From: JBNARI01 sp049718765
Lineage (GTDB): Bacteria; Bacillota; Sulfobacillia; DUMF01
Assembly: GCA_049718765.1 (NCBI GenBank)
Contig: JBNARI010000022.1
Span: forward strand, 1 to 32,118
Reading direction: 5' to 3'
Length of the DNA: 32,118 nt
This document shows, piece after piece, positions 15,912 through 24,393 of this stretch. The notes under the pieces are model-generated. The model was given only the letters and a program-made list of their open reading frames with translations, was not told the DNA's origin and did no database searches. The number at the start of each line of letters is the position of its first letter. Positions within the stretch are counted from its first letter, which is position 1. The position numbers were made by a program, and so were the translations under genes.

Positions 15912-16377
15912 CTTGGAGGATCCTTTCCTGAATTTCCATCATTTGGGCCTCTTGCTCTGGCGTCGCGTGATCGAACCCAAGCAAATGGAGCATTCCGTGG
16001 CACAGCAGCCTGACCAGCTCCTCTTCCACTGTCTCGCCGAAATCCTTAGCCTGTCTTACTGCAGTGTCCACGGAAATCACTATATCCCCAAGCAGTTCAG
16101 GCCCTTCTATTTCACCAGCAACTTTGGGCTCTTCTTCCCGGCTCTCCCTTAACGGGAATGATAACACATCGGTGGGTTTGTCAGCGCCCCGGTAATCCCT
16201 GTTGAGAGCCCTCACCTCTTCTTCGTCGGTGAACAACACGCTCACTTCCAAGCCATCGGGGTTCTCTCCAACCTCAAGGGCAGTCCTCTCCAGCACGCGC
16301 CTGCATATCTCCACGAGGCGAGCTTCGTCAAGTTCTGGAATCCCTTTGGCAATTTCGAGATCTATCTCCAAATTCAA
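15892..16377 (-). CDS. ybeY: Endoribonuclease YbeY (rRNA maturation factor)
   Basis: 161 residues. It acts in 16S rRNA 3' processing and ribosome quality control. The metal site HGMLHLLGFDH (His127, His131, His137) and the preceding TDVLSFPL and LGDIVISVDTA blocks are unmistakable. The start is TTG 16377, forming a TTGA overlap with the pgpH stop, with GGAG 10 bases upstream. The Bacillus order continues with dgkA, cdd and era, which are missing here. Confidence 0.96.
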   Translation of the reverse strand: MNLEIDLEIAKGIPELDEARLVEICRRVLERTALEVGENPDGLEVSVLFTDEEEVRALNRDYRGADKPTDVLSFPLRESREEEPKVAGEIEGPELLGDIVISVDTAVRQAKDFGETVEEELVRLLCHGMLHLLGFDHATPEQEAQMMEIQERILQDEPLQD

Positions 16378-18431
16378 CCCCTCGCTTCTCCAGCAACAGC
16401 GTTCCCAGCGGGGTACTCAACTCGCTGGTGGAACATGCCTGTGAGTATCTTTATGAACACCGAAGCTGCAACCCCCAACTCGGAAAGGGTAAGGTCACAC
16501 TCGTCAAGCTGATGATCGCATAGCCTGTCCTCGAATATCTTCTTCACCACGTTTTCCACTTTGGTGGGCGTGGCCTTGGGAAGGGACCTCACCGCGGCTT
16601 CAACGGAATCCGCAAGCATGACCAGTGCAGTCTCCTTGGAATGGGGTTTGGGACCCTCGTACCTGAAGTCGCTCTCAATGGGGTTCGCGCCGTCGCACGC
16701 CTTATTGAAGAAGTAGCTCACAAGGGTGGTTCCGTGGTGCTCCCTAATGAAGCTCACCACCTCTCCAGGAAGCCTGTATTCCTTTGCCAGCTCAACGCCG
16801 TCCTTAACGTGGGAGGTGATGATCATCTTTGAAAGGGCCGGCGAGATCTTGTCGTGGGGGTTGTCCTGATCGCCCATTTGGTTCTCGATGAAAAAGTAGG
16901 GCCGTCTGAGTTTCCCTACGTCATGGTAGTAGGCCCCTACCCTTGCCAGCAGCGAGTTCCCTCCAATCGCTTCTGTGGCAGATTCAGCCAGATTGGCCAC
17001 CATCACGCTGTGGTGGTAAGTGCCAGGAGCTTCGTGGAGCAGCCTGAGCAACAGCGGATGGTTCGGGTTGGCGAGCTCCAGCAGACGCAGGGGAGTTATC
17101 ATGCCGAAAGCAGCCTCGAGGAAGGGCATCACCCCAAGCACAACGAACGCACTGAAAATGCCGTTTCCAATAGCTCCCGCCACGTCTGCCGCGGTGGCTA
17201 ACCCGAAGCCCTTCCCAGTTGCCACAGCATGAGCAGCTGAAGACAAAGCGTTAACCACGCCCATTTTTAGGCCCGCGCTTATGAGGTCATAGCGGTGGCC
17301 TATCCTGGTTATGCTGCTCACGCCCACAAGCACCGCAAGACTGCCAGTGACCGCGTATGCAGCCCCAGTCTCGGTGGCGAAATTCACCGCACAGCTGAGC
17401 AGTACTCCCACCACGAGGCCCAACCGTTTCCCCAGGAGGTTGGCCACAAGCAGCGCAGCTGCTGGTACAGGCGACAGGTGCACTGAAATGGGCATCAAGA
17501 CCCCAGACAAAGCCATTGCACCCAAGGACACCCCAATCAGTACCACCAGGCCCTTTTGGTCTGCGGATAGCTTGGGCTCAAAGAAGCGAACGTACTGTAC
17601 CAGGGCAAATAGCAAAGCCCCTGAGTACAGAGCAGATGCCACCATTGGCCTGGTGTTCGCTCCTTCCGCGAGAAGGCCCGCAGCTCTCAACATGTCAATG
17701 TGTCTCTGGGTAACCACGTCTCCCTCGCGGATGATCCACATGTCCTTGAGCACTTTCACTGGCTCAACAGCCGCAACTGCGTTGTCCCTCCTTCGCTGGG
17801 TCTCCAGGGCATTGAGGAACATGTTGGGCCTGAGGTACGCTTTCACAACTGCAGACACCAAGAGCCTCTGCCCACTGGAAAGCTTTGTTCCAGACACCAA
17901 GCTTTCCAGCTGGGACTTCTTCGAGGGCAGCGCCTCTGGAGTAATGCCCCCCTCAAGCAGTCGGGACATGAGCTCGTTGCTTGCTACCTGGCAGTAGTCA
18001 AGCTCCGATTCGCTCATTTCCAGGGCAGCCTTTAGCGCCTCTTCGGGAAGTGACTCACCGAACTCCGCCTTAAGGGTGCTGAGCTTTTCGTTGGGGGGGA
18101 TAGCTTGCGCTTGCTTGACCTCTTTGAGCCTTTGGTAGGTCCTGCTGATCTGCAGCCCAATGTCTATGGCCACCTGGGGGTCGCTGTCATAAACTTCCTT
18201 TACCTGGGCCGCAGCTTGTCGCCTTAGCTCTTCAGTCTGTTCCACGTCCACAATGTCAAAGGGAGCCTTGATCCCCCTTGGAGACACTTGTCCAACTTGT
18301 AAGGCCACCCTCTGGGGGCTCAACATGGCCCAAAAAACGAAGAAAAACCCCAGGTACGCGCCGAGAAGCAGCGCGGCTTTCCCAGCGCGCAGGCTGAAAG
18401 CAAGATAGTTCCTGGAAAGCTCAGCTTTCAC
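16374..18431 (-). CDS. pgpH: 7TM-HD phosphodiesterase (PgpH/YqfF family), c-di-AMP hydrolase
   Basis: 685 residues. An N-terminal membrane anchor (about 15-37) is followed by an extracellular 7TMR-HDED domain (about 45-250), a cluster of seven membrane helices (about 262-440) and a cytosolic HD domain. HD residues are in TYHHSVMVANLAE (His473/474) and GAYYHDVGKLRRPYFFIENQ (His503, Asp504), followed by HVKDGVELA and REHHGT. Characterised members hydrolyse cyclic di-AMP to pApA. Start GTG 18431 overlaps the phoH stop by 11 bases. Placement between phoH and ybeY is conserved in Firmicutes. Confidence 0.95.
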   Translation of the reverse strand: MKAELSRNYLAFSLRAGKAALLLGAYLGFFFVFWAMLSPQRVALQVGQVSPRGIKAPFDIVDVEQTEELRRQAAAQVKEVYDSDPQVAIDIGLQISRTYQRLKEVKQAQAIPPNEKLSTLKAEFGESLPEEALKAALEMSESELDYCQVASNELMSRLLEGGITPEALPSKKSQLESLVSGTKLSSGQRLLVSAVVKAYLRPNMFLNALETQRRRDNAVAAVEPVKVLKDMWIIREGDVVTQRHIDMLRAAGLLAEGANTRPMVASALYSGALLFALVQYVRFFEPKLSADQKGLVVLIGVSLGAMALSGVLMPISVHLSPVPAAALLVANLLGKRLGLVVGVLLSCAVNFATETGAAYAVTGSLAVLVGVSSITRIGHRYDLISAGLKMGVVNALSSAAHAVATGKGFGLATAADVAGAIGNGIFSAFVVLGVMPFLEAAFGMITPLRLLELANPNHPLLLRLLHEAPGTYHHSVMVANLAESATEAIGGNSLLARVGAYYHDVGKLRRPYFFIENQMGDQDNPHDKISPALSKMIITSHVKDGVELAKEYRLPGEVVSFIREHHGTTLVSYFFNKACDGANPIESDFRYEGPKPHSKETALVMLADSVEAAVRSLPKATPTKVENVVKKIFEDRLCDHQLDECDLTLSELGVAASVFIKILTGMFHQRVEYPAGNAVAGEARG

Positions 18432-19410
18432 TGGCGTTTGTCGAACTGTCGAACTTCTCGTACGCCTTGATTATCTTTTGAACCAGTTCGTGCCTCACCA
18501 CGTCCCGGTCCGAAAGGTACACGAAGGCAATGCCTTCCACGTCCCTCAGCACTACCCTGGCCTGCTGCAGCCCGGAGTACTGCCCTTTTGGAAGGTCTAT
18601 TTGGGTTATGTCTCCAGTCACCACAACCCGGGAACCCATGCCCATCCTTGTGAGGAACATCTTCATCTGCTCTGGCGTCGTGTTCTGGGCTTCATCGAGG
18701 ATTATGAACGAGTCGTCCAAAGTGCGACCTCGCATGTATGCAAGGGGCGCCACCTCTATAAGCCCTTTCCCCAGGTATTTCTCGAAGGTGTCCATGCCAA
18801 GGATGTCGAAAAGCGCGTCGTACAGGGGCCTGAGGTATGGGTTCACCTTCTCCTCGATAGTCCCTGGCAAGAACCCAAGCTTCTCGCCTGCTTCCACTGC
18901 AGGCCTGGTGAGTATAATCCTAGCCACTTCCCTGTTCCTGAAAGCCCTCACCGCCATGGCCACTGCCAGGTAAGTCTTACCTGTGCCAGCAGGGCCTATT
19001 CCGAAAACAAGCGAGAACTTGGACATGGCTTCGACGTACTGCTTTTGACCTGGCCCAATTGGCCTAATGGGCTTCCCGCGGAGAGTGAAGGTAATCACGT
19101 CCGTGATGTCCGTACCTAGTGTTCGCTGGGCCTCGTCCTCATGCGCTTCGCTCATCAGGAGAGCCATTACCTCCCGGCTGGAAATGACATCCCTGTACTC
19201 GCTCAGCTCCTTCAGGCGTTCAACTATTCTGGTGGCCCTGGCTACGTTGTCGGGTTCCCCCTTTATGGTTAGCTCGTTGCCCCTAGAAAATATGCGTACG
19301 TTGAGCGCCTTCTCGATGAGCTTCAAGTTCTGATCGTTCATGCCAAAAACCCTGAAGGCCTGCTGGTTGTCTTCAATTGCTAACCTGTTCTGTTGCACAG
19401 CTTGCTTCAA
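18421..19410 (-). CDS. phoH: PhoH-like ATPase
   Basis: 329 residues. Residues 1-75 form a KH-like/PhoH N-terminal module. The P-loop NTPase core has Walker A GPAGTGKT (139-146) and Walker B FIILDEAQN (Asp239-Glu240), plus LTRPAVEAGEKLGFLPG and VVVTGDITQIDLP. Often found beside ybeY, it is thought to act as a helicase-like ATPase in RNA metabolism. Start TTG 19410 is accepted because it makes a TTGA overlap with the yqfD stop and no later ATG preserves the N-terminal module. Confidence 0.95.
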   Translation of the reverse strand: MKQAVQQNRLAIEDNQQAFRVFGMNDQNLKLIEKALNVRIFSRGNELTIKGEPDNVARATRIVERLKELSEYRDVISSREVMALLMSEAHEDEAQRTLGTDITDVITFTLRGKPIRPIGPGQKQYVEAMSKFSLVFGIGPAGTGKTYLAVAMAVRAFRNREVARIILTRPAVEAGEKLGFLPGTIEEKVNPYLRPLYDALFDILGMDTFEKYLGKGLIEVAPLAYMRGRTLDDSFIILDEAQNTTPEQMKMFLTRMGMGSRVVVTGDITQIDLPKGQYSGLQQARVVLRDVEGIAFVYLSDRDVVRHELVQKIIKAYEKFDSSTNASES

Positions 19411-20624
19411 CTACCTTGTCTACCCCCTGTCAGCGGTTTATTCACGCCAATGTCTTCAATTGTCTCTGCCATCGCGGAAACGCCAACGAAGTCATGGGCC
19501 CTCTTTACCTCAACTCTGAGGTCGGTAACGTTCACACCCGGGGGAACGAGGCCAAGCAGGTTTCGCCTAGCTTCCTCCACTGCCCTTGCTTCCACAAGCT
19601 CCTGAGGCCAGCTCACTGCCTCGTACTGCAGTTGATTATACACTCTCTTAGTGACTTCGACAGGCAACACTATATTCCTCCACCCCGGTAGCGACAGCCT
19701 CTTTACCTCGCACCATCTGGGGCCCTCTACGGGTTTTCCTGAACACCACAGGCGGAACTCGCGGCCCCCTACGTTCAGGAAGTATTCCACAAACCTCCCA
19801 GGCCCCATCACTGGCTGGAGGCTCGTCAAAGGCATTTCCATGTACACCTGGTACCACACCCTCGCCCTTACTATGCCCGAAGCCCGGCACAGCTGCCTAA
19901 CCTCCAAAGGCTGGCCCCCATCCCCTGCTGCCCTGAACACCACTTCCCCGGAAATCAGCACCTGCCCTTGGCTCACCATTTGGTTTTCCCTCACAACAGG
20001 CATCCCTGAAAAAGGGATGATTTCCTCCACCATGCCCGGCTTTGCAGCCACCACATGGCAAGGTCCCAGCGGCTCTTCAGGCAGCCTGGACTTCTCTGCG
20101 ACTTCCACTATTGCCCTTACACCGTCCAGCCTTATGTCCACCCAGGACACTTGCCTCAGGCGCTGCATAAGATGAACCTCTATCCCCCGGAGGTCTAGGG
20201 CAGACTTGCTTGCCCCTGGCTTCAACCCGGCCTCTTCCAGGACCTCGAAAACCTCGTCAGTGGCCACCTTTTGGTTTCCCCGAACTTCCACCACCCATAT
20301 CCTGGTACCAAAAAACAGCAGCAACGCTGCAGCTCCCAGGCTCCCCAGGAGAATTGCCCTCCTCCTTCTCAACCTCCCAAATAACGGGACCAGGCCACCC
20401 TTACGGGTTAGTCTCACCCGCGTGTGGGTTAGCCTGGCCGCTCGCCTTAGACGTTTGAAATCTGCCGCCAGAAGCTTGGCCCTTAACTCCCCTGAGTCAA
20501 GGCGGATATCAAACAAGAATATGCCGGAAAGCACCGCCTGATTGACGAACTTCTCAAGGGCTGGACCAACCGCGCTAATCTCCACAAACCCAAAGAGCGC
20601 GCCGAACAATGTGAACCGCAGCAT
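19407..20624 (-). CDS. yqfD: Sporulation protein YqfD
   Basis: 405 residues. An N-terminal cytosolic part of about 85 residues is rich in Arg (FKRLRRAARLTHTRVRLTRKGG). One membrane helix follows (RRRRAILLGSLGAAALLLFFGT, about 83-106), then a POTRA/FtsQ-like extracytosolic segment (IWVVEVRGNQKVATDEVFEVLEEAGLKPG). The PGMVEEIIPFSGMPVV and ENQMVSQGQVLISGEV blocks are typical of YqfD. It is essential for efficient sporulation in Bacillus relatives, where it works with YqfC. ATG 20624 has GAGG 8 bases upstream and lies just after the yqfC stop; the 3' end overlaps phoH. Confidence 0.93.
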   Translation of the reverse strand: MLRFTLFGALFGFVEISAVGPALEKFVNQAVLSGIFLFDIRLDSGELRAKLLAADFKRLRRAARLTHTRVRLTRKGGLVPLFGRLRRRRAILLGSLGAAALLLFFGTRIWVVEVRGNQKVATDEVFEVLEEAGLKPGASKSALDLRGIEVHLMQRLRQVSWVDIRLDGVRAIVEVAEKSRLPEEPLGPCHVVAAKPGMVEEIIPFSGMPVVRENQMVSQGQVLISGEVVFRAAGDGGQPLEVRQLCRASGIVRARVWYQVYMEMPLTSLQPVMGPGRFVEYFLNVGGREFRLWCSGKPVEGPRWCEVKRLSLPGWRNIVLPVEVTKRVYNQLQYEAVSWPQELVEARAVEEARRNLLGLVPPGVNVTDLRVEVKRAHDFVGVSAMAETIEDIGVNKPLTGGRQGS

Positions 20625-20636
20625 CCCCGCGCCTCG

Positions 20637-20909
20637 TCATCCCTGGAACTCGATGCTGGAGATTTGGCCTTCCACAATGAGTTCCCCCTGGGTGATGCTC
20701 AGTATGTTCAAGCCTTCCCCCCTCAGCAAGATTTGTCCCCTGGCAAACCCTACGCTGATGCGCGTGGAACTGCATTCTATCAGCCCGCGGTAGTTTTCCA
20801 CCGAAAAGCGCTTGTTCCCCAGGATCGTCACCCTGGGTAGATCCATCAACAGGTCCGGCGGCAGCTCAAGTGCTTTGCACAGCCCTTTCTTGAATTCCCC
20901 GGCTGCGAT
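20637..20909 (-). CDS. yqfC: Sporulation protein YqfC (non-canonical start likely)
   Basis: About 90 residues if started at ATC 20909. The conserved body is KALELPPDLLMDLPRVTILG then NKRFSVENYRGLIEC and ends ISSIEF, matching YqfC (about 93 residues in Bacillus). The only canonical start codons in frame, TTG 20849 and ATG 20846, would remove the conserved KKGLCKALELPPD part and have no Shine-Dalgarno. The frame stays open upstream to a stop near 20958 without ATG, GTG or TTG. AGGGGAG (about 20921-20915) lies 5 bases before ATC 20909, making that the best supported start, unless a base error hides one. It lies 12 bases before yqfD in the usual pair. Confidence 0.85.
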   Translation of the reverse strand: MAAGEFKKGLCKALELPPDLLMDLPRVTILGNKRFSVENYRGLIECSSTRISVGFARGQILLRGEGLNILSITQGELIVEGQISSIEFQG

Positions 20910-20948
20910 ATGATCTCCCCTAAACCAATTTATGCAACGGGTTTCCCA

Positions 20949-21290
20949 TTAATCATAGCGTCGGAGGCACTTGGGCTTGCCTAGTACCTCGCTCAATATT
21001 ATTGCCTGGAGCAGGCGCTCCCCGGAAAACGCAAGGTCCAGCCCATGTGAAGCAGTGATTTCGGGCGCAACTGTTTCAGGCTGCGCTTCGGCCCGCGCCT
21101 CCTCTGGGGTCTCCTCTTTGGGCGCAGGTTGAGAGAACACCTTTGGGATTTCCCTGGCAGCCTCGTGCTTCCTTTGGACCTCCCCTACAGGTATCCTGTG
21201 GGGCGTTCTCCTCTGAGCAGCCTTACTTGCTGAGATCATGGATACCAATATCCATATGAACATGAACACGAACCACAACAGCGCTATCAT
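20949..21290 (-). CDS. Small membrane-anchored protein of unknown function between floA and yqfC
   Basis: 113 residues. An N-terminal hydrophobic helix (ALLWFVFMFIWILVSMI, about 3-20) is followed by a basic patch (KAAQRRTPHRIP), a Glu/Pro/Ala-rich charged linker (about 40-80) and a compact C-terminal segment, GERLLQAIILSEVLGKPK, that looks conserved rather than random. ATG 21290 overlaps the floA stop as ATGA. The topology suggests a single-pass anchor with a cytosolic tail, perhaps associated with FloA membrane domains. I do not recognise a named family. Confidence 0.8.
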   Translation of the reverse strand: MIALLWFVFMFIWILVSMISASKAAQRRTPHRIPVGEVQRKHEAAREIPKVFSQPAPKEETPEEARAEAQPETVAPEITASHGLDLAFSGERLLQAIILSEVLGKPKCLRRYD

Positions 21291-22294
21291 TTGACGTGCT
21301 CGGGGCCTTGCTCCCCTTTACCCCCTCCACCGCCAGTGGCCTTGGCAATTGCCTGCCTCATTTGGGTGTCCGCAAGCACGTTTTGAAGATGGTAGTAATC
21401 CAGTACCCCAATGCGCCCTTCCCTCAAAGCGGCCGCAATTGCCCTGGGCACCTCCGCCTCGGCCTCAACCACTCTGGCGCGCATTTCCTCGACTAGCGCC
21501 CTCATTTCTTCAGCCCGCGCAATGGCCATGGCTCTTCTTTCTTCCGCCTTGGCCTGGGCAATTCGCTTGTCGGCTTCAGCCCGGTCCATCTCCAGTCTGG
21601 CACCGATGTTGGCCCCAACATCAACATCGGCAATGTCGATGGAAAGTATTTCAAAGGCTGTGCCAGCGTCCAAGCCCTTGTTTAGCACCGTCTTGGAAAT
21701 GCTGTCCGGGTTTTCAAGCACGTCCTTGTGGTCGTCGGATGAGCCAATGGTGGTGACAATACCTTCCCCAACCCGCGCGATCACGGTCTCCTCTCCAGCG
21801 CCACCTACCAGCCTGTCTATATTAGCCCTGACTGTAACCCTCGCCTTTGCCTTCAGCTCTATCCCGTCTTTGGCCACTGCGGCAACGACGGGAGTCTCGA
21901 TGACCTTAGGGTTAACGCTCATTTGCACCGCTTGGAGCACGTCGCGCCCAGCAAGGTCAATGGCCGCAGCTCGTTCGAACTCAAGGGGAATTGCTGCCCT
22001 TTGGGCTGCAATCAGGGCGTTGACCACCCTGTCCACGTTACCACCAGCAAGGAAGTGGGCTTCCAGCTTGTTCACGCTCACATCGATGCCAGCCTTGGTG
22101 GCCTTGATCAGGGGGTTAACTATCTTTGCAGGAGGCACTCTGCGCAGCCTCATCCCCACCAAGGTGACCAGGCTGATCTTAACCCCTGCGGCTGCAGCTG
22201 AAATCCAAAGGCCAAGGGGAATGAAGCTGAAGAATAGCGAAAGCCCTACGAACACCACTGCCATAATCACAAGAAATATGATCAAGTTAGCCAT
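21287..22294 (-). CDS. floA: Flotillin-like protein FloA
   Basis: 335 residues from ATG 22294, which has an ideal AAGGAGGAG upstream; a longer frame to 22324 is rejected. It has an N-terminal hydrophobic hairpin (LIIFLVIMAVVFVGLSLFFSF and GLWISAAAAGV), then an SPFH/PHB domain (VNPLIKATKAGIDVSVNKLE, VARVTVRANIDRLVGG-type strands, IGSSDDHKDVLENPD), then an Ala/Glu/Arg-rich coiled coil (AEADKRIAQAKAEERRAMA) and a Gly-rich tail. FloA scaffolds functional membrane microdomains. It follows nfeD with a short overlap, the standard nfeD-flotillin pairing. Confidence 0.95.
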   Translation of the reverse strand: MANLIIFLVIMAVVFVGLSLFFSFIPLGLWISAAAAGVKISLVTLVGMRLRRVPPAKIVNPLIKATKAGIDVSVNKLEAHFLAGGNVDRVVNALIAAQRAAIPLEFERAAAIDLAGRDVLQAVQMSVNPKVIETPVVAAVAKDGIELKAKARVTVRANIDRLVGGAGEETVIARVGEGIVTTIGSSDDHKDVLENPDSISKTVLNKGLDAGTAFEILSIDIADVDVGANIGARLEMDRAEADKRIAQAKAEERRAMAIARAEEMRALVEEMRARVVEAEAEVPRAIAAALREGRIGVLDYYHLQNVLADTQMRQAIAKATGGGGGKGEQGPEHVK

Positions 22295-23615
22295 TAGCAC
22301 TCTCCTCCTTAAGTGGAACCACAATTACCTTTGTGCCATCGATCCTGACAACCCTGATCCTGGTTCCCCTCTCAAGGAAATCCCCAGGAGTGATTACGTC
22401 CACCCGCTGCCCCCTGACTTCTGCAATACCTGCCGGCCTCAGGGGCGTGAGACAGACACCTTCAGCCCCCAGTAGGGAGCTTTCCAGCTTGTCTACAGGC
22501 TTAGTAGTTCCCTTTACTGCTTCGTTTAACGAAATCCTGGCCCACAAACCTCGTTTAAACGCAAACCTTCCCACAGCCGCTGCCAGGAGGACAGTCAATA
22601 CCACCGCAATTACCACACTTCGCAGCGCTTCCGCACCTGCCCCCCCAGCAAGGTAAATGCTCACAGCAACGCATACGATACCTGTAATGCCGAATACCCC
22701 AAAGCCGGGAATGAACGCTTCTATGGTCAGCAGCACAAGTCCAACTAGGAACAAGCCAACTATACTCCATGCGGTAAGGCCAGCCATAGCACGTCCCCCA
22801 AAGAAGAGCACAAGGGATATCAAGCCAATTAGTCCTGGCAGCCCAAAGCCTGGCATCATGGCCTCAACGAACAAGCCCCCAATTCCTACGGCGAGGAGAA
22901 TCGGGGAAATAATGGGATCAGTAGCAAACCTGGCAACCTTCTCCGCGGCGCTCCACTCCAGCACCTCCACCGGCGCGCCCTCAAGCCCCATGGCTTCCAC
23001 AACCTGGTCAATGGAACCAACCACTGAGTCGGCAAAGCCGATTTCCTTGGCCTTGGCTGCGGTGAGGTTCAAGAGTTTGCCCTTGTCTACCAGCCCCGGA
23101 ATTTCCAAGGAAGCGTCGGCCATAGCGGCGGCTACCTTGGGATCCTTCCCTCTGCTTTCTGCAGCAGCTTCCAGCTCCGCCCTCCATGCCGAAAGGGTTT
23201 TCTCCTCGAGAGGTCTTACCTCCGCAGAGCCAATGCTTGACCCGCTCTGCATGAACAGCTTTTGAGGGGCAAGCGCCAGCAGAACCCCCGCCGACCAGGC
23301 GCGCCCCTTTACCAAGGCCGCACTAGGACCCTGGTATTCATTGACAGCGTCTCGGATGTCAAGTGCAGCGTCTACTCTGCCTCCAAGGGTGTCTATCTCA
23401 AGCACCACACCCTTGACTCCCCTTTGGTTCGCTAGTTTTATCCCACGTTGCACGTACCTTACCATACCGTAGTCAACCGTGCCATATAACTGGAGCACTA
23501 GTACCTCCCCTACCGCCGAGGTCTCACCAGCTGCAACGACCCGGTACGGCGCCCACATGAGGGAAAGCAAGAGCACAAGCAACAATAACCACCGCATGCA
23601 TTTCACAAGGCTCAC
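22287..23615 (-). CDS. Long-form NfeD membrane serine protease
   Basis: 442 residues. A signal peptide (about 1-29, WLLLLVLLLSLMWAPYRVVAA) leads into a ClpP-class protease domain. The catalytic Ser108 lies in KGRAWSAGVLLALAP and the general-base Lys about 139 in RPLEEKTLS, matching the Ser-Lys dyad of archaeal 1510-N. Membrane helices follow (about 235-350), with the GLFVEAMMPGFGLPGLIG and EAFIPGFGVFGITG repeats typical of NfeD. A C-terminal soluble OB fold (VDVITPGDFLERGTRIRVV) completes it. It is co-encoded with floA. Start GTG 23615 follows GGGTGGG. The terminator at 23644-23671 separates it from yqeY, and no clear promoter of its own is visible. Confidence 0.93.
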   Translation of the reverse strand: MSLVKCMRWLLLLVLLLSLMWAPYRVVAAGETSAVGEVLVLQLYGTVDYGMVRYVQRGIKLANQRGVKGVVLEIDTLGGRVDAALDIRDAVNEYQGPSAALVKGRAWSAGVLLALAPQKLFMQSGSSIGSAEVRPLEEKTLSAWRAELEAAAESRGKDPKVAAAMADASLEIPGLVDKGKLLNLTAAKAKEIGFADSVVGSIDQVVEAMGLEGAPVEVLEWSAAEKVARFATDPIISPILLAVGIGGLFVEAMMPGFGLPGLIGLISLVLFFGGRAMAGLTAWSIVGLFLVGLVLLTIEAFIPGFGVFGITGIVCVAVSIYLAGGAGAEALRSVVIAVVLTVLLAAAVGRFAFKRGLWARISLNEAVKGTTKPVDKLESSLLGAEGVCLTPLRPAGIAEVRGQRVDVITPGDFLERGTRIRVVRIDGTKVIVVPLKEESANG

Positions 23616-23643
23616 ATCCCACCCGCAAGTACGCGCCTAGACT

Positions 23644-23671
23644 AAAAAAGCCCGGCTTACGCCAGGCCTTT
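23644..23671 (-). terminator. Intrinsic terminator after yqeY
   Basis: On the minus strand AGGCCTGGC (23669-23661) pairs with GCCGGGCT (23656-23649) around GTAA, with one G-U pair, and runs into six T residues (23649-23644). It lies just after the yqeY stop and ends the rpsU-yqeY unit. Confidence 0.85.
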
Positions 23672-23676
23672 CAAGT

Positions 23677-24126
23677 TCAAGGAAGCAAAGACGACACCTT
23701 GTCCCTTACCGCCTTACCGTCAGCTCTGCCCTTCACCTTGGGCATTAGCAGTTTCATCACCTTACCCAAATCGCCCTTGGAAGCCGCACCAGCCTCTCGA
23801 ATTGCCTGCTGCACAAGCTCTGTCAGTTCCTCCTCGGACAGAGGAGCAGGCATGTACTCCTGGAGCACACGTATCTCTTCCTCTAGGGCATCGGCCGCTT
23901 CGGGCTTACCCAACCGCCTGTACTCCTCCGCGGCGTCTCTACGCTGGCGAATCTCCTTTGCAAGCACTTCTATGACTTCCTCGTCACCGAATTCTCGCCT
24001 GCTGTCTATTTCAGCGTTTCGAATTGCCGCGCGTGCCATCCGGATAACGGATAACCGTACCTTTCCGGATTCACCCGCCTTCATCGCCAGCTTCATGTCT
24101 TCTACGAGCTTTTCCTTTATGGTCAT
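23677..24126 (-). CDS. yqeY: GatB/YqeY domain protein
   Basis: 149 residues, the full length of stand-alone YqeY proteins. Characteristic sequence is RLSVIRMARAAIRNAEID, VLAKEIRQRRDAAEEYRRLG, LEEEIRVLQEYMPAPLSEEEL and KGDLGKVMKLLMPKVKGRADG. The domain matches the C-terminal tRNA-binding part of GatB amidotransferase subunits. The stand-alone protein may bind tRNA, but no enzymatic role is proven. ATG 24126 has GAGGGG about 11 bases upstream. It follows rpsU by 17 bases, the usual Firmicute pairing. Confidence 0.95.
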   Translation of the reverse strand: MTIKEKLVEDMKLAMKAGESGKVRLSVIRMARAAIRNAEIDSRREFGDEEVIEVLAKEIRQRRDAAEEYRRLGKPEAADALEEEIRVLQEYMPAPLSEEELTELVQQAIREAGAASKGDLGKVMKLLMPKVKGRADGKAVRDKVSSLLP

Positions 24127-24143
24127 GCTAAGGTCAACCCCTC

Positions 24144-24320
24144 TTACTGGTGCTTCCTCCTGCGGGCTGCCTCCGACTTCTTTTTCCGGCGTACGCTTGG
24201 GCTCTCGTAGTGCTCCCTCTTCCTGAGCTCAGCTAGAACCCCCGCCTTCTGGCATTCCTTCTTGAAACGCTTGAGAGCGCTATCAAGCGACTCGTTCTTT
24301 CCAACGTGAACCTCGGGCAC
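24144..24320 (-). CDS. rpsU: Ribosomal protein bS21
   Basis: 58 residues from GTG 24320, the usual size. PEVHVGKNESLDSALKRF and KRFKKECQKAGVLAELRKRE then SPSVRRKKKSEAARRRK are the bS21 signature with a basic tail. Start GTG 24320 is supported by GGAGGGGG about 6 bases upstream; the frame extends upstream without similarity. A good promoter lies at 24365-24393. Here rpsU heads rpsU-yqeY and is separate from dnaG-rpoD. Confidence 0.97.
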   Translation of the reverse strand: MPEVHVGKNESLDSALKRFKKECQKAGVLAELRKREHYESPSVRRKKKSEAARRRKHQ

Positions 24321-24364
24321 AATATCCCCCCTCCGGCCGTCAACTCCACCAAAGCACAACCTGA

Positions 24365-24393
24365 ATTATAGCTTAACCCGGGGGCCATGTCAT
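24365..24393 (-). promoter_or_regulatory. rpsU-yqeY promoter
   Basis: On the minus strand ATGACA (24393-24388, five of six matches to TTGACA) is followed after 17 bases by a perfect TATAAT (24370-24365). It overlaps the last codons of the upstream HIT gene. The transcript would start about 24358, giving a leader of about 38 bases to the rpsU GTG. Confidence 0.78.

Noticed and set aside
21411..22475. 354-residue plus-strand open frame
   Set aside because: Ser/Thr/Ala-rich mirror of the FloA coding sequence and start of NfeD; no recognisable domain.
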